A stretch of DNA of 64,000 bases from Galeruca laticollis. Its lineage: Eukaryota > Arthropoda > Insecta > Coleoptera > Chrysomelidae. Of this stretch, positions 23,297-35,046 are shown in pieces. The stretch spans positions 57,208,222-57,272,221 of the forward strand of contig OY998179.1 of the NCBI GenBank assembly GCA_963921935.1, written 5' to 3'. Each line of letters opens with the position of its first letter. Within the stretch, counting starts at the first letter, position 1. The position numbers and the translations under genes were made by a program. Under the pieces are notes generated by a model. That model saw only the letters and a program-made list of their open reading frames with translations. It searched no databases and had not been told where the DNA came from.

Positions 23297-25390
23297 TATA
23301 ATATCTACCGTCAACAGTTCCAAAAACTTTATCTTAATACTGATTAAAGCTTTGTGACCCCCTAGTAACTTCATCTCAATTGTATGGCAAACAGTGGAAG
23401 GAGAAAATCCAATGATGTATTTTTTGTTCCATCTTCTTCATTCCTTGATTTTATATATTATTTATATATAAATGCATTTGACCCTTTTTATATACATTTA
23501 GTATCTTAAAGTAAACAATGCCCCATTATTTTTTATGAATCTATATCTACATTTATCTCAATATTCCGATCAACATCCATGGAGATTTTGATTGTGATCT
23601 CATTTTGCTTAGCTTATTTTTCGTACGTGTTAATACGTTCTTCACAAGGTTTCTATTTCTTTATTGCATTGAATGTAGATGTTACATATTCCAATTTTAT
23701 TGAATTATCTATTGTTTTCTAATATTGGTTAATATTTATTAATATGAGAAAAAATTAGTATTAATTTGGAACCAAATACATTTCAATTCAAGAGCTGTAG
23801 TTTAATTATTCAATAAGATTCAAATATAAGAAACTTACCATTGTACCAATTGAAAAACGTTTTTGCTTAACATTGGAAGTGAATATATCAGATATAAAAT
23901 AATTCTTCATATTGCTTCCTACTATTTTATCAGTTTTTATTATTTAAATGAAGCTTATTTATTAATTCAACCAATGCTCAAACTGTTTTGCCATTAATTG
24001 TTGTAAATGCTGCAAAAAAGTGTACCAACCTAATTTTTCATACGAATTTTTGTACCACACGACTTTAAAAAGTATCCCTTAATTGTGAGCCTGCCATATA
24101 TACGTACCTACGCTAATTTGTACATATAACCAAATAGAAAGCTTTTAACATATTTCTACTCATCTGTATACACAGTATTAATGTAAATAACTAAGTGTAT
24201 TTTCAAATCTAAAATTAACTATGGAGCTAACTATATATTAAATATAAGTAAGGGCTCGGTTTGAAATTTTTGTGTAAAAATTTCAGAAGGGCTTTAAATG
24301 TGATGCAGATTGTGAGTAATAAAACTCAATGTCTATTTAGAGATGATTATTTTTGTTATTGCGAAACGTTTGCTTTTAACTGTTATAGTTTAGTATATTT
24401 AAAAATTGAAAAAATTTATCGCTGGATAAATAATTCAGAAATTATGTATTTTTATTGTCACTATATATACTATCAGTTACGTCACAAGTTATATTTACTA
24501 AATAATTGATTCATTGGTTCGTTTAAAAGTAGGTGTGCGTTTATTTATAGTACTATACTTTTTATCCGTCCATTTTTGTAGGTATATAGCAAATCTCCCC
24601 CATATCCTTTCAGCGATGTCAGTTCATCAAATTTACATTCATTTGTGTATTCCAGTGGCTCTTTTATGATAAATCGTCATCAAAATTGTATTCTCTTCTG
24701 TAACGTGTACAACAAAATTCAAGTTTAGTTCAATATATAGGTGGGTACGGTTCGAATCTCATTTTTTAGAATCAGTTATTGAAACCTCCCCTCTGCCATT
24801 TTACTATCCTGTACATATTTATTTGGGTAGTTTGATTTGTTTATTGTTTCAGTATATACTGCCAAGAATACATATTTGTTTGAGCCTATTGTCTGCAATA
24901 TTCATTTGATTCCACGTATTTGAAAATTCTGTCAATTTAAGTACAGTAGAAACGCTAAGTCTTCGCCATCACGTAACTGATACATCAACCATATGCATCT
25001 TAATCAAAACAATACGTCAAACGCTTGTATTGAGTTTCGCTATTTTTCTGTTATTAGAAGAAGGCAGTACCAACATAGTATGTATTACATAATATCATCA
25101 ACTAATCCACGTGATGGAAAAGATTCACCGTTTCTACGGTATATTTAGTGATTTACATTTTTCCCAAATTCTAACAGTCCATAGTTTCGAAGTTTGACTT
25201 TTCTCGTTATGTTTATTTGTTCAGTTTCTTGTCTCAATGTAGTACAATATGTTCAATAATTATGTATTTGATTGTTGAGTGCAAAAGCCACTGTCAGCAA
25301 AACAGGATCGTATATAAAGTTGCCAGTTGCCAAATTCTCTGTGATTTATGTTTTTTCAAATCCGAATAGTCGATACTCAATATCCTCAAG
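23297..25390. other. 2.1 kb of AT-rich DNA, no gene recognised
   Basis: No recognisable coding, repeat or RNA feature. The 82-codon frame at 24261-24509 (+) has no motif known to me and is rich in Tyr, Cys and Ile, as expected from AT-rich noncoding DNA. Confidence 0.45.
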
Positions 25391-25534
25391 ATAGCCATAT
25401 CCCAAAACAGAATTGAAATTATTTTCTTTGGCATTCTATCGTCATTCATCCTCATAATGTGGCCCAGCCATATAAGTCATTGTCCTTTAGCAACTGCGAT
25501 TATATTTGGTTGTTTAAATAACTCCAGTATTTCT

Positions 25535-26446
25535 CTATTTGTTCTTCTTTCCCATCCTTCCGTTGTTCTCTTTCCTCCATATATTTCCTTCTAATTCTAA
25601 TATAACTTTCTGTAGTTCTTTTTTCCCTCTGGTTACGATTACTAAATCATCTGAAAAGGCTAGACATTGATGTTTTTTATGATACAATAACCCATTTCTG
25701 TTAATTTCGGCTTTCCTTATGACATATGCTAGTGCACAGTTAAACAATATCAACGACAGGGGATCTTCCTGCCTTAGACCTTCTTGCACGTTGACCTTGT
25801 CGGATGTTCTTGTTCCTACCCTCGCTATATTATCCGTTTCTTTTAATGTTAGTTTGACTAACCTAAAGAGTTTCCCTTTTATTCCTAGTTCGTTTAAAGC
25901 TATATATAGTTGTTTTCTCTTTATTCTGTCATATGCTTGCTTAAAGTCTATGAATAGCACATATGTTTCTTTATTATGTTCGTAGCTTTCTGCCTGCAGC
26001 TCCCTTAATGTAAATATCTGATCTATAACTGATCTTTCTTTTCGGAATCCTGACTGGTATTCTCCTATTTCCTGCTCCAATTTCCTAGAAAGTTTATTTT
26101 TGAGATGTGTGGCTAAGATTTTGTATACAACACTTAACAGAGCGATGCCTCTGTAGTTTGTACTATCCATTTTTTCTCTTTTTTTATAAGTTGGAATCAG
26201 TACCGCTTCATTCCAGTCTTTGGGAAAACTTTCTTGCTCCCAAATTTTTTCAACTAGATGGTGTATCCACCTGCTTATGGTTTCGCCTCCATATTTAAGC
26301 ATTTCTGCTGTTATCTGGTCATTCCCAGGACTTTTGTTGATTTTTACCTCATCTATTATTTTCTCAATTTCGGTTAAAGTTCGTGGGTCTTCTATATATT
26401 GGGTGTTTTCTTCTCCTAGATCTTCCCATTCTATCTCATATTCCAC
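25535..26446 (-). pseudogene. LINE ORF2, reverse transcriptase part (FSDD active site)
   Basis: This 303-codon open stretch contains the RT core in order: KINKSPGNDQITAEMLKYG, WNEAVLIPTYKK, YRGIALLSVVYKIL, GEYQSGFRKERSVIDQIF, VLFIDFKQAYDRI, LRQEDPLSLILFNCALAYVI, and LAFSDDLVIV near 25650-25675. RT copies element RNA at the nicked target. Most related enzymes have an F/YADD catalytic motif; here the Ala is Ser (codon TCA). GLRQGDPLS is changed to GLRQEDPLS. The thumb domain is truncated soon after. The 5' part of ORF2 is the endonuclease at 27177-27791. Confidence 0.82.
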
Positions 26447-27176
26447 GTTCCTCGCAGGACTTAAGAGTTCTTTAAAATATTCCTTTCACATGTCTATAAT
26501 CTCTTGCTCATTTCCTATTAATTTCCCCTATTTATTTTTGTAATACACGGGTCTCTGTTGGTAGCCTTTTCTTTCTCTTTTGGTTCCCTGGTACAGACTG
26601 CTGATTTCTTTATTATTGTAACTTTCTTCTATTTCTGTCAGAAGTTTTTCTGTATACTCTCTTTTCATATACCTTATTAATGTTTTACAGTGTTTCCTCT
26701 GTTCTGTGTATGCTTGTTTTGATTCTTGTGTTTATTTCTTTACCATTTCTAGTCTTCTGGCTTTTCGTATCTCTATTTCCTTCTGGCATTCTTCATCAAA
26801 CCACTTTTTCCTTTCTGATTCGTCCAATTGCTACTTCTGTGCATTTTTTATGTTTGTCCAGATACTCTCTATCTCATTTGTATCGTGAGCTCTCCGTATA
26901 GCATAATTATTTATCATTTCTGTATTCAGCTTTCTTTCTTCGTGTTTTGTCAATCTACTTCTTGTTTTTTGTTTCTTTCCATTCCTTTTTCGATTTCTTT
27001 GCTTTGGTATTACTTGTTTAAGCTTTATTCCTACCAAAAAGTGGTCAGTGTCTGCCTCTGACCCTATATAACTTCTGATATCTGTTATACACTTTTCTTC
27101 GTCTTATATATTTCTTTCTTTTCACAATATGTGCTTTTTATTCGCACACCCTTTTCTTTTGCGAAATGGATCATCA
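26447..27176 (-). pseudogene. LINE ORF2 linker between endonuclease and RT
   Basis: This stretch connects the two ORF2 domains and is broken by several stops. Recognisable minus-strand pieces include WFDEECQKEIEIRKARR near 26790, KLLTEIEESYNNKEIS near 26600 and a variant of ELLSPARNVEYEIEW at the RT start. They match the same linker region of copy B at 2750-2900 and 5840-5990, which supports one continuous ancestral ORF2. Confidence 0.65.
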
Positions 27177-27791
27177 TCAACTGGCCGTTTTCATTTGTGT
27201 GTTCATGTTTACTATTGTGGGCTTGTTTATCTCTTCTTTCCCTACTTTTGCATTCGCATCTCCTAGTATTATCTTTAGGTCATATCTTTCAAATATATTA
27301 TCTAGTTCATCGTAGTAACTTTCTTTACCTTCAATATTCGTTTCTTCTGTTGGGACGTGTATATTTAATAATGAAACCTTTTGATATTTTCCTTTTAATC
27401 TAATCCAGCATAGTCTTTCAGAAACCGGTTTAAATTCAACTATGGCATGTTTAATTTTCTTACTCACTAGAAACCCAGTACTCAACCTTCTGTTATCTCC
27501 TCCACTGCTAAAGAATATGAAGTCGTCTATTTCAATAACATCCTTTCCTTTCTGTTTTGTCTCTTGTAATGCTATGAGATCGTAGCCATGCTTCTTCATT
27601 TCTCCCGTTACTTGTTTCATTGCTCGCTCTTCGTATGTTCCCCTGACGTTCACTGTTCCTATCCTTAACCTCCCTTTTAGTGTATTCCCTGATTTTTCTT
27701 TATTTACTCTTTTATTTTCAATTTTATTTTCTTTCTCGTAACTATTTTCCATTGCTAGTGTTGTTTCCAAGTCATCCGGTTTTCGTGACAT
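27177..27791 (-). pseudogene. LINE ORF2, APE-type endonuclease domain
   Basis: Starting at Met 27791, a basic leader of about 40 residues precedes LRIGTVNVRGTYEERAMKQV, the first endonuclease motif (Asn of GTVNVR). Next come YDLIALQETKQKG (catalytic Glu), STGFLVSKKIKHA, VSLLNIHVPTEE and KIILGDANAKVGKEE (Asp and Asn). The C-terminal third, with the SDH-type motif, is frameshifted after MNTQMKTAS. The domain nicks chromosomal DNA to prime reverse transcription. Motif style fits the RTE clade. Confidence 0.82.
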
Positions 27792-27799
27792 ACCTAGTT

Positions 27800-28610
27800 T
27801 TTATACTTTTGTATTTCTAAAACCTTTGCTTTCTTGTTCCATTTCCACACTTCTTTGTCTATGATTACTTTTTGATGTCCCACTTTGATTTCCTTCCCTT
27901 TGTTCAATTCTTCTTTTGCAATTTTTCTTATCTCTCACTGTATTTCTCTTTCCTCTTTATTCATATCTTTGTTAACAAATACTTTTTCCCTTGGGTTATT
28001 TCTGAGCTTGTATTTATTTTTCATGACCTTTAATTTATCATCCAATATATTCAATTCTACTAAATAGGTTGTATCTGCCAATTGTATGGTATTATTTATT
28101 TTTACCTCCACTCTCATTTTATCCTCAATAAAGTTGTTAACTTCTTGTTTTATAAGATTCCTTTCCTGTACATCTAGGCGTAATCCTTGTATTACTTCCT
28201 ATGTCATCTTCCAATCTTTCGATTTCTTCATTTGCTTTCTTTATTTATTTTTTGAGGTTATATATTTCTTCCATCGCATTTTTGTTTATGTCTTTTATAT
28301 TTTTTAGTTCTTCTTTCTGTTCTATCTGCTCTTTTCGCAGTTCCTTAATTTATTTTTGTAATAGCTCCATGTTTTCCCTATTCTTTTTTTGGTCTTCTTT
28401 AATGTCGTTTATATCTCTTGTGAGGTTTATCATCATTTCCATCATTCTCTCCATCATGTCCTCATTTCTCTTTTCCTCTTTATTTGTTGTTCTAAATGTT
28501 TTCTTGGATGTTTTAAATGATATATCTTCACCTCTTTTTCATTTTCCATCATCAGTACTGTATTCATCGCTATCGATTGTATTTCTTTTCACAGGTGCCC
28601 ACGTTAAATG
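27800..28610 (-). pseudogene. LINE ORF1: coiled coil plus C-terminal nucleic-acid binding part
   Basis: The minus strand from about 28600 to 28200 is dominated by charged heptad-like sequence (MERMMEMMINLTRDINDI, RKEQIEQKEELKNIKDINK), a probable coiled coil for trimerisation. After stops, 28117-27935 reads NILDDKLKVMKNKYKLRNNP and REKVFVNKDMNKEEREIQ. That resembles the C-terminal domain of L1-type ORF1 proteins, which bind element RNA. Three or more stops break the frame. It ends immediately before the ORF2 start at 27791. Confidence 0.65.
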
Positions 28611-29129
28611 AGTAACTCGGGTCGACCCCTCGGAAGTAACTCACCTCTTGAAGTACCCTGTGATTGTCTTGTAATTGTGCTATTTATTGGCCGCTTGGCA
28701 ACACCGTATATTTCTTTGTCAAACTTTCCTATCCGTTATCTGCTTATCAGCTAACCTCTAATGAAATCACTATTATTTACCTCTGTTTTTTTGGTGGCCG
28801 GAGCTGTTCATTGCTTATATTTTCGCACTTACGTTGCGTATTTTGTTTTCAATTCCCTTCTTACCGTTATTTGTATTTAATTGTCACTACACGAGTCGAA
28901 ATTTCGGGTTTGATGTAGGTGAAAAATCAAACACGTCTTTATTCATACATCGCAACGTTACCGCTCCTATTGAATAATATCAAACACAATTATTCAAGCA
29001 ACAATACATTACATATGCTGTAAGAACAATTACGTCTATGTAAACTAGCTTTAAGCTTCAACACTCCACAAGATGGTCAAAAAAACTATATTTTGCTTGG
29101 ATAGCATACGTTAGACCCTACAGGTTATA
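28611..29129. other. LINE 5' leader and spacer
   Basis: The first 200 bases or so are probably the 5' untranslated region of LINE copy A, judged by position only. The rest shows nothing recognisable. Confidence 0.4.
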
Positions 29130-29460
29130 AAGAAAAAGAAGATATAATTGGCCCAGAAACGTTTTCTCATACAGTAACGGTGCTGCGAAGAAAAACCAGC
29201 AGAACATGGTTGATTAAATCGCAAGAATGGTTAATTGCGACTCCAGAGAAATGAGAAAGGCCAACTAATTACTAAGCTAAAATAAGTGAACAATCAGGAT
29301 TATGGTTGGTCTGCTCATAAGATATTAATTGTAGATTCAACAAATACATGAATGGACATAAATGCAACCATATGTAGGTTTTGTCAAAAGGACGAAAACC
29401 CTCAGCAAGCAAATATACTGTGCGAATGTGTGCCTAGACTTTTAACTATAATACAACCCT
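29130..29460 (+). pseudogene. LINE 3' relic with Cys-rich C-terminal motif
   Basis: On the + strand near 29350-29440 a frame reads ATICRFCQKDENPQQANILC followed by ECVPRL. This matches the CxxC...HxxxC-type tail at the C-terminus of ORF2 in CR1/Jockey/R1-like LINEs, with the His replaced. Short broken stretches upstream could be the end of an RNase H or RT tail but cannot be aligned with confidence. It is a small remnant. Confidence 0.45.
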
Positions 29461-29469
29461 CCCAAGTTA

Positions 29470-31900
29470 TTGAATGACCAAAGGTTTGGTTAATATAAGT
29501 TTATAGCTGAGAGTGGTCTAAGCAGCTAATTATAATGTGAAGGCATAATATGTAGTAGATCAGTACCAGATCTCTTTGGAGAGACTACGAGCATATAAGC
29601 TTCTATATTATCTAAGCTATTTCTAATGTTAGAGCATATCCGTCAATTCACTCAAAACTGTGCATTTCCTCATTTCATTCACAATTCCTCATCCTTTATC
29701 GCTATATACCAGTACGCTCTGATTATCTTATGATCTTTATCACTTATAATTGGTAAAATGTGGTAAAATATAATATCAAGTCACCAAATTTTTACTTTCT
29801 TCCACTTTATTTCGTGGCTAAATCGAATTTAAATACCCAAAACCAAAAAAAATTTAACTTTCAAAGAGGTTTTTGAAACTCAAGCTTTCCTACTTATTAA
29901 ATTTACGTCTCAAACGAAAACAGATAGACACGCATACTTCTTTTAGCAGGAAATAATAAATAATCACTCACATGTGGTGAGACACAAAGTAAAAAGTCCA
30001 CATCTATACCCTTGTGCTGGAAAAAATTATGTTGAAATGGCCCATCATTGTGTAAAAGTTTTAGGAGTTGAGCTCAAGAGTTTTACATTTCATCTTTCTC
30101 ACTCTTATTTTCTCAAGTATTATCAGATATTATTTCTAGTTTTAAAAAAATATTCAGAATTCTCAATTCATAATAATTGTGAGCGAATGTTCCAGTACAA
30201 AGTGGAGTAAATTATTTGGGACCATAAAGACATATAACAAACATCATCACAATTGAACTAGATTACTTAATTGACCTTATTATTGCTAAAATTCGAACGA
30301 TTTCTAATATTTGATAAAGTCGTAGCCTATTTTATATCATATAGGTCCCAACAAAATCATTTTTTTATCCCAACTTAACTGTAATTGTGTTATTGATACA
30401 ATCATAACTACGCGTGATGGCTTCCAAATTACTTCCAAAGGTATTGACTTTTGTTTCTTCACTCAGTAAGACTTTTCAAAATTTAGGATGATGTTGATCA
30501 TCAAAGAAATATTGATACGTGATTACCACAATCGGAGTTCAAAATCTAACAATTTTTTTAATAATTTAACACCTACTCAATTTTTTTTCTAAAAAATTAC
30601 TTTTAGGGAGAAAGTTGTTAAATGTATCAGAGGTTATCTTCTAGAACTATAAACATTATTCCACGTATTATTCCACGTAAGCCAATTTCCACATTAATAA
30701 GTTCAAAGCTTTGGATCCGTTGACAAAATTTTATACTGAACACACTTTACACTGCCACTACATTTACAACACTGTTGATATATTAGCAAGGTGAAGTGTA
30801 CTATGTTTAGGTACTTCTACGTCTTTATTCTCTGCAATACAGAATTCTGAAATGTATTCGTTTTATGAAAGTACCTAAATACTTAAATTTTGTACATGAG
30901 AAAGAAATATAAAATTTTGAATTTAGTAAACTCATGAACCACAACCACAACTATATAGCTTAATTTATAGATCCCAACGATAGTATATCTAGAGACAGGC
31001 CACAAATATATTAAGAATTTTAAAACTAATATACAGAATGGATATCCGTCACGAACAGTGTTTACTCCACTACTATACCAATAACTTTAAATATTATCTG
31101 CTAACACGATGTGAAGCTTCGAATTTTGAAAAAAATTCACCTGAACATGTGTATGTTGATTAAGAGTTTTTGTGTGTACTAGTGGTGTAACTTTTAATAT
31201 ATAAAAATATATTGATTGATATCAAAATTTTAGAGAATCCAGTGATAAATATATATTTAGACTATTTCAGTTTAAATACCTTTGTATGACAAAGGTAGGT
31301 GAGTGTCCCTGTTTCCCTTATTAAAAGCTACATTATTGTGAACTAAATGTTAGTCACTGAATGTGCTAAAGATGAATCTGAAGAGAGTTTTAGTGTCCAA
31401 AGAACTTATAAAGAGTGCCGGAATTGGTTAAGATATATTTGTATAATGCCGAATTTGGATGTGTGACATAAAGGAACTGATCATAAAATTAACTAATAAA
31501 CAATGTTTATATTAAGTATGTATTTTATTTAACCTTTCCACACCTTAGCAAACTAGAATATATTATTAGAGAATTTTCTTTGAATTCAATATAAGCAGAT
31601 GCGCGAACTTGCAGCATACGGTAGGCATCGAATACTAAGCTGTTTGGTAAAAAAATAATCTTAACAAAGTGTGGCTCGTCGGAGTAGGTAACGCCTAACC
31701 TGGAAAATATTCATATATAATGCATCCATTTAATTATAGAAACTTAATTAAATATTTCACTACGTCATTTATTTTAATTTTCAATACTCTTATCATTGTA
31801 TATTTTTAACTACCGGTGCTCTGTGCTGATGCCAATCTAATTATATTAGCTTGCTACTATACATTTTAGACCGCTGGCAATTCCACGATAGTCAGGCGCT
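29470..31900. other. 2.4 kb of AT-rich DNA, no gene recognised
   Basis: No coding motif, RNA gene or paired terminal repeats could be found. Open frames such as 29974-30210 show no family features. Confidence 0.45.
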
Positions 31901-31903
31901 CTA

Positions 31904-34230
31904 GGGGAGAATGACCTACAGTGGCCACCTTTTTACTTTGTTGGACATAACTTTTTTCCTATTAGAAATTTTGAAAAAATAATTAAACGACACAAAACTT
32001 TCATTATTTGGCTACAAATTGCCATAGCTAACTTTGCAGAAAATCAAATAAACAACCTATTTCAAAGCAACTTACTTTTTTTCAAAAAGGTGGCTACTGT
32101 AGGAAGATAGTGCCTACAGTGGCCAATACGTCTAACAGTGGCCACTATTTTTCAAAAGAATAAAATATTGAGGCATAACGAGTCTTAAGGAACAAACTTT
32201 CAAGAAAACATAAAAGTGATATTTTAAAGAAGATAAATAATAAAAAAAGTATAAAAATAAAATCTTCAGTCATCAGTTTGGTCGATTAGTTGATGTTATG
32301 AGGGTCCAGATCAATATCGAAGAAAAAGCATCTAGCTGTACTTAATGCCTCTCCAGTATTTCTCGGTTCAGGTAGATGCTGAACAATGTCTGCCCTTTAT
32401 ATCACAGTAACATCATCAACATTTGGAAAAACGAATTTATTTTCCCTGTATTTTCTTAAAAACGACACATTATATTCTTCCTCTTTGATTTGTCCAATAA
32501 AATATTTTATTGTTTTTTTGGTAGCAAACCTCACCAGAACAAACTGCTCACTTCCAAAGGTCTATCGTCATCCTCTTCTTCATCGAAATTCTCAGTAAGT
32601 GTGGACGAGGCAAACGAAATGTTCTGCTCACTCCGATCTTCATTTTCTGATGAGCTAGGGGAGCAATTTCTGCTAATGGAAGCTTTTTCGTAACCTTGGA
32701 CTTCAGCTTTTCATCAAGTTCATCTTTAAAGTTTCTGAATATCAGGGGTACTTGTTAACATTTCGGTTGCCCTCTTCTTCCGTTCACGCTTAGATTGGAT
32801 TTGTCTTTCTGCTTTCGGGAAAGCTCTCACCTTGATTGATAATCGGATCCTCTTCGGTTGACATCTCATCACCTTAAACAAACGTTCGAACTGTTTCAGA
32901 AGTAAAGGCAACCGGACTTGTTTCGTTGGTTGATTGTGAAGCAGATGGCTGAGGTTCAAATGGTATATCGATGGGTGTTGGCTGGGGCTCAAATGGTATA
33001 TCTGTCACTGATGCTGGCAGAAATGTATGTTCCTTCAAACAATTCTTATTAAGCCGATATATACCAGTACTTTTGAAGGCGTAAACTATATTTTGTGTGC
33101 AAAAGGCCTGGCCATAACTTTGGTCCAAAAGCTCGGCAATGTTATAGATATCAGTTCGTTTTCCCGGATGATTGGCAATCCAGACACCACACTCCTTATT
33201 GTAGTATTTTTTAAGTGGTCCGAAAACCCAAACATCCAATGGCTGGAGCTTTTAGCTTGTGTGGGGTGGCAATCTAATCAAGATCACATTATTGGACTTA
33301 GCGGTCTCTATTGCCTCCAAACTAATATGTGAGTCATGGTTATCCATTATGAGCAGGACTGGTCGATTTTCAGTAGGACCTGCATGTTTGATAACCACTG
33401 TAAAAGAATCTCTTTCGAGCTTCATCCTGAAGGATTTGCTACTCCTACCCTTCCAGGTGGGGCTCCAACTAACATATGCTGTTTGAAAAATTTCCTTGGA
33501 AATACCAACAGAGGGGGAACTGAGTTTCCAATTGCGTTTATTGCTCCTATCATGGTGACTAGGGTTCCTCGCTCTGCCGAAGTAATCTGGCCGATTTGCT
33601 TCTGGCCTAAAGTAGCAACAACCTTATTTGTACTCTGCACCGTAGTTAAAGCCGTTTCATCTACATTGTAGAACTGATCAGAGCCAAGTTTACGAAATAA
33701 ATCAATATCACTCAAATTTTTGAAGAATTTGTCAACTACAGGCTTATTGAATCCCATGGCTCGAGCTTGTGACGTTGCTTCAGAGACCCTTAATGATAAA
33801 CTAGGGTTTCTCTTCATAAACCCGTTGAATCATTTGAAGGCAGATGATTTATTTGCTTCCCAGCATTCGAGTACCTTTTCCTTGTAGAAAGTAGCCAACT
33901 CATATGCAAAACTTTTTACTTGGGTTGGCGTGAAGCCATGATGGAGATTTGCCAAATATTTGATGTACGAGCTCAATTCTTTTTCTTCTGCGGAAGTAAA
34001 GATCTGATGACAGGCATAATTTGGAGTCAATCTGGGATGCTTGGCCTCATTAAAGTCTATGTTCTCCATTTGTCCCCTGCATTTATTGACATATCTTCTC
34101 AATGTCGTACGGGGAATATTAAAGTACTTTGCCGCTCTTTGTGTAGACCAGCCGCCTACGCATAGTAACAGGTCTACCTTCCTCTCCACACCATGGGTCA
34201 GCAATTTGACGCATAGTAATAAAACGGTCT
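31904..34230 (-). mobile_element. pogo-like transposon (pogo copy 3), right end truncated
   Basis: A left end, GGGGAGAATGACCTACAGTG, begins at 31904 after TA. The inner sequence CTACAGTGGCCA recurs near 32090-32150, so the subterminal region is repeated. The transposase runs on the minus strand and is the best preserved of the three pogo copies here. The right terminal repeat was not found; a Tc1-like fragment starts about 25 bp beyond the last pogo coding sequence. Confidence 0.7.
32290..34204 (-). pseudogene. pogo transposase, nearly complete with all three catalytic Asp motifs
   Basis: From Met 34204: psq helix-turn-helix (GWSTQRAAKYFNIPRTTLRR), CENP-B-like helix-turn-helix (TSAEEKELSSYIKYLANLHH, GFTPTQVKSFAYELA), then FYNVDETALTTVQSTNK (first Asp, near 33670), SAERGTLVTM, LLIMDNHDSHISLEAI (second Asp, near 33330) and LPPHTS-stop-KLQPLDV (third Asp, near 33245). 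The C-terminal part continues to about 32290 with FVLVRFATKKTIKYFIGQI and FVFPNVDDVTVI, a tail domain seen in insect pogo proteins. A stop in the third motif and several frameshifts disable it. Confidence 0.8.
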
Positions 34231-34254
34231 TACAGAGCTAGGTTGATGAATCGA

Positions 34255-34497
34255 CTATCTTTGATGCTCAGTGGTGCGCTTCGTTTGACCAGTTAGTATT
34301 CCTCTACCATCTTCTACGCATAAACGACACACACGCATGACCGTTATTACAGTACAGTCAATACGACAGGCATTTTCGCGATAGGATAAGCCAATGTCTC
34401 CATAGGTCACAATTCTACCCTTGTCAAAATCGATAACATGGAGATAATTTTTACGTCTTCGAACTTGAGGCATTTTGTTGCGCTTAACACGTAACAA
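34255..34497 (-). pseudogene. Tc1-like transposase, N-terminal fragment
   Basis: From Met 34473 the frame reads MPQVRRRKNYLHVIDFDKGR, then IVTYGDIGLSYRENACRI, CTVITVMRVCRLCVEDG and TKRTTEHQR. This is the paired helix-turn-helix DNA-binding region of Tc1 transposases (usually about 340 residues). Only about 70 residues remain; the catalytic part is absent and pogo sequence begins at about 34230. Terminal repeats were not found. Confidence 0.75.
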
Positions 34498-35046
34498 GTA
34501 GAGGAACTCGCAATAACTATCAATATATGAACTATTCGGCTTTTGTAAGCAGATTTCTACAGAAAAAAATTTGTTTTTGTAAACATGGTCGAAGATAAAA
34601 CGTTGATATTGTTATCATAGCTCTGCTCTAAATATAGTAATGATGTTGCCAAAAAATCAAGGTCAAGAAATTATTCCTTCTGGATGTAAAACTTCTAATG
34701 TCATTAAGTATATTTGTATGTTAAACGAGGTAGTAAAAATTATAAATATAAAATGTGATCACCCACTGTTTATTGTATTTGTGTTTAGAACAAATACGTA
34801 TTTGTGTTTAAAGGAAATACGTGTGATGTGTACCTAACTGAGCAATACCCTATGTATCTTTAGACGCCGATAATATAAAGGCGCGTATACACTCAAACAC
34901 GAACGCGATCGAGGTAAGCTGAGTTCGAACGAATGGCTCGTTGGTTAAAATTGGGTTGGTTAGCGAATTCTGCCTCGTCATCGATCCACTTTTGGGGAAC
35001 GTGGAGATAGTAATATGATCTCCAATGGGGCACTTGGACTGTTTAA
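34498..35046. other. No gene recognised
   Basis: Spacer between the Tc1-like fragment and the piggyBac derivative. It may include the 5' end of the Tc1-like element, but no repeat end was identified. Confidence 0.4.

Larger units (their letters stand above)
25395..28610 (-). mobile_element. RTE-type LINE copy A with ORF1 and ORF2
   Basis: This is the better preserved RTE-like element, on the minus strand with its 5' end near 28.6 kb and its 3' end near 25.4 kb. ORF1 (coiled coil plus nucleic-acid binding part) is followed closely by ORF2 (endonuclease then reverse transcriptase). The C-terminal LGHIMRMNDDRMPKKI tail near 25430-25480 matches the tail of copy B at 7612. Sequence between the catalytic block and this tail is shortened by an internal deletion near 25600-25540. 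No target duplication was identified. Confidence 0.8.

Noticed and set aside
28201..28611. 136-codon + strand frame resembling a multi-pass membrane protein
   Set aside because: Antisense shadow of the coiled-coil ORF1 of LINE copy A.
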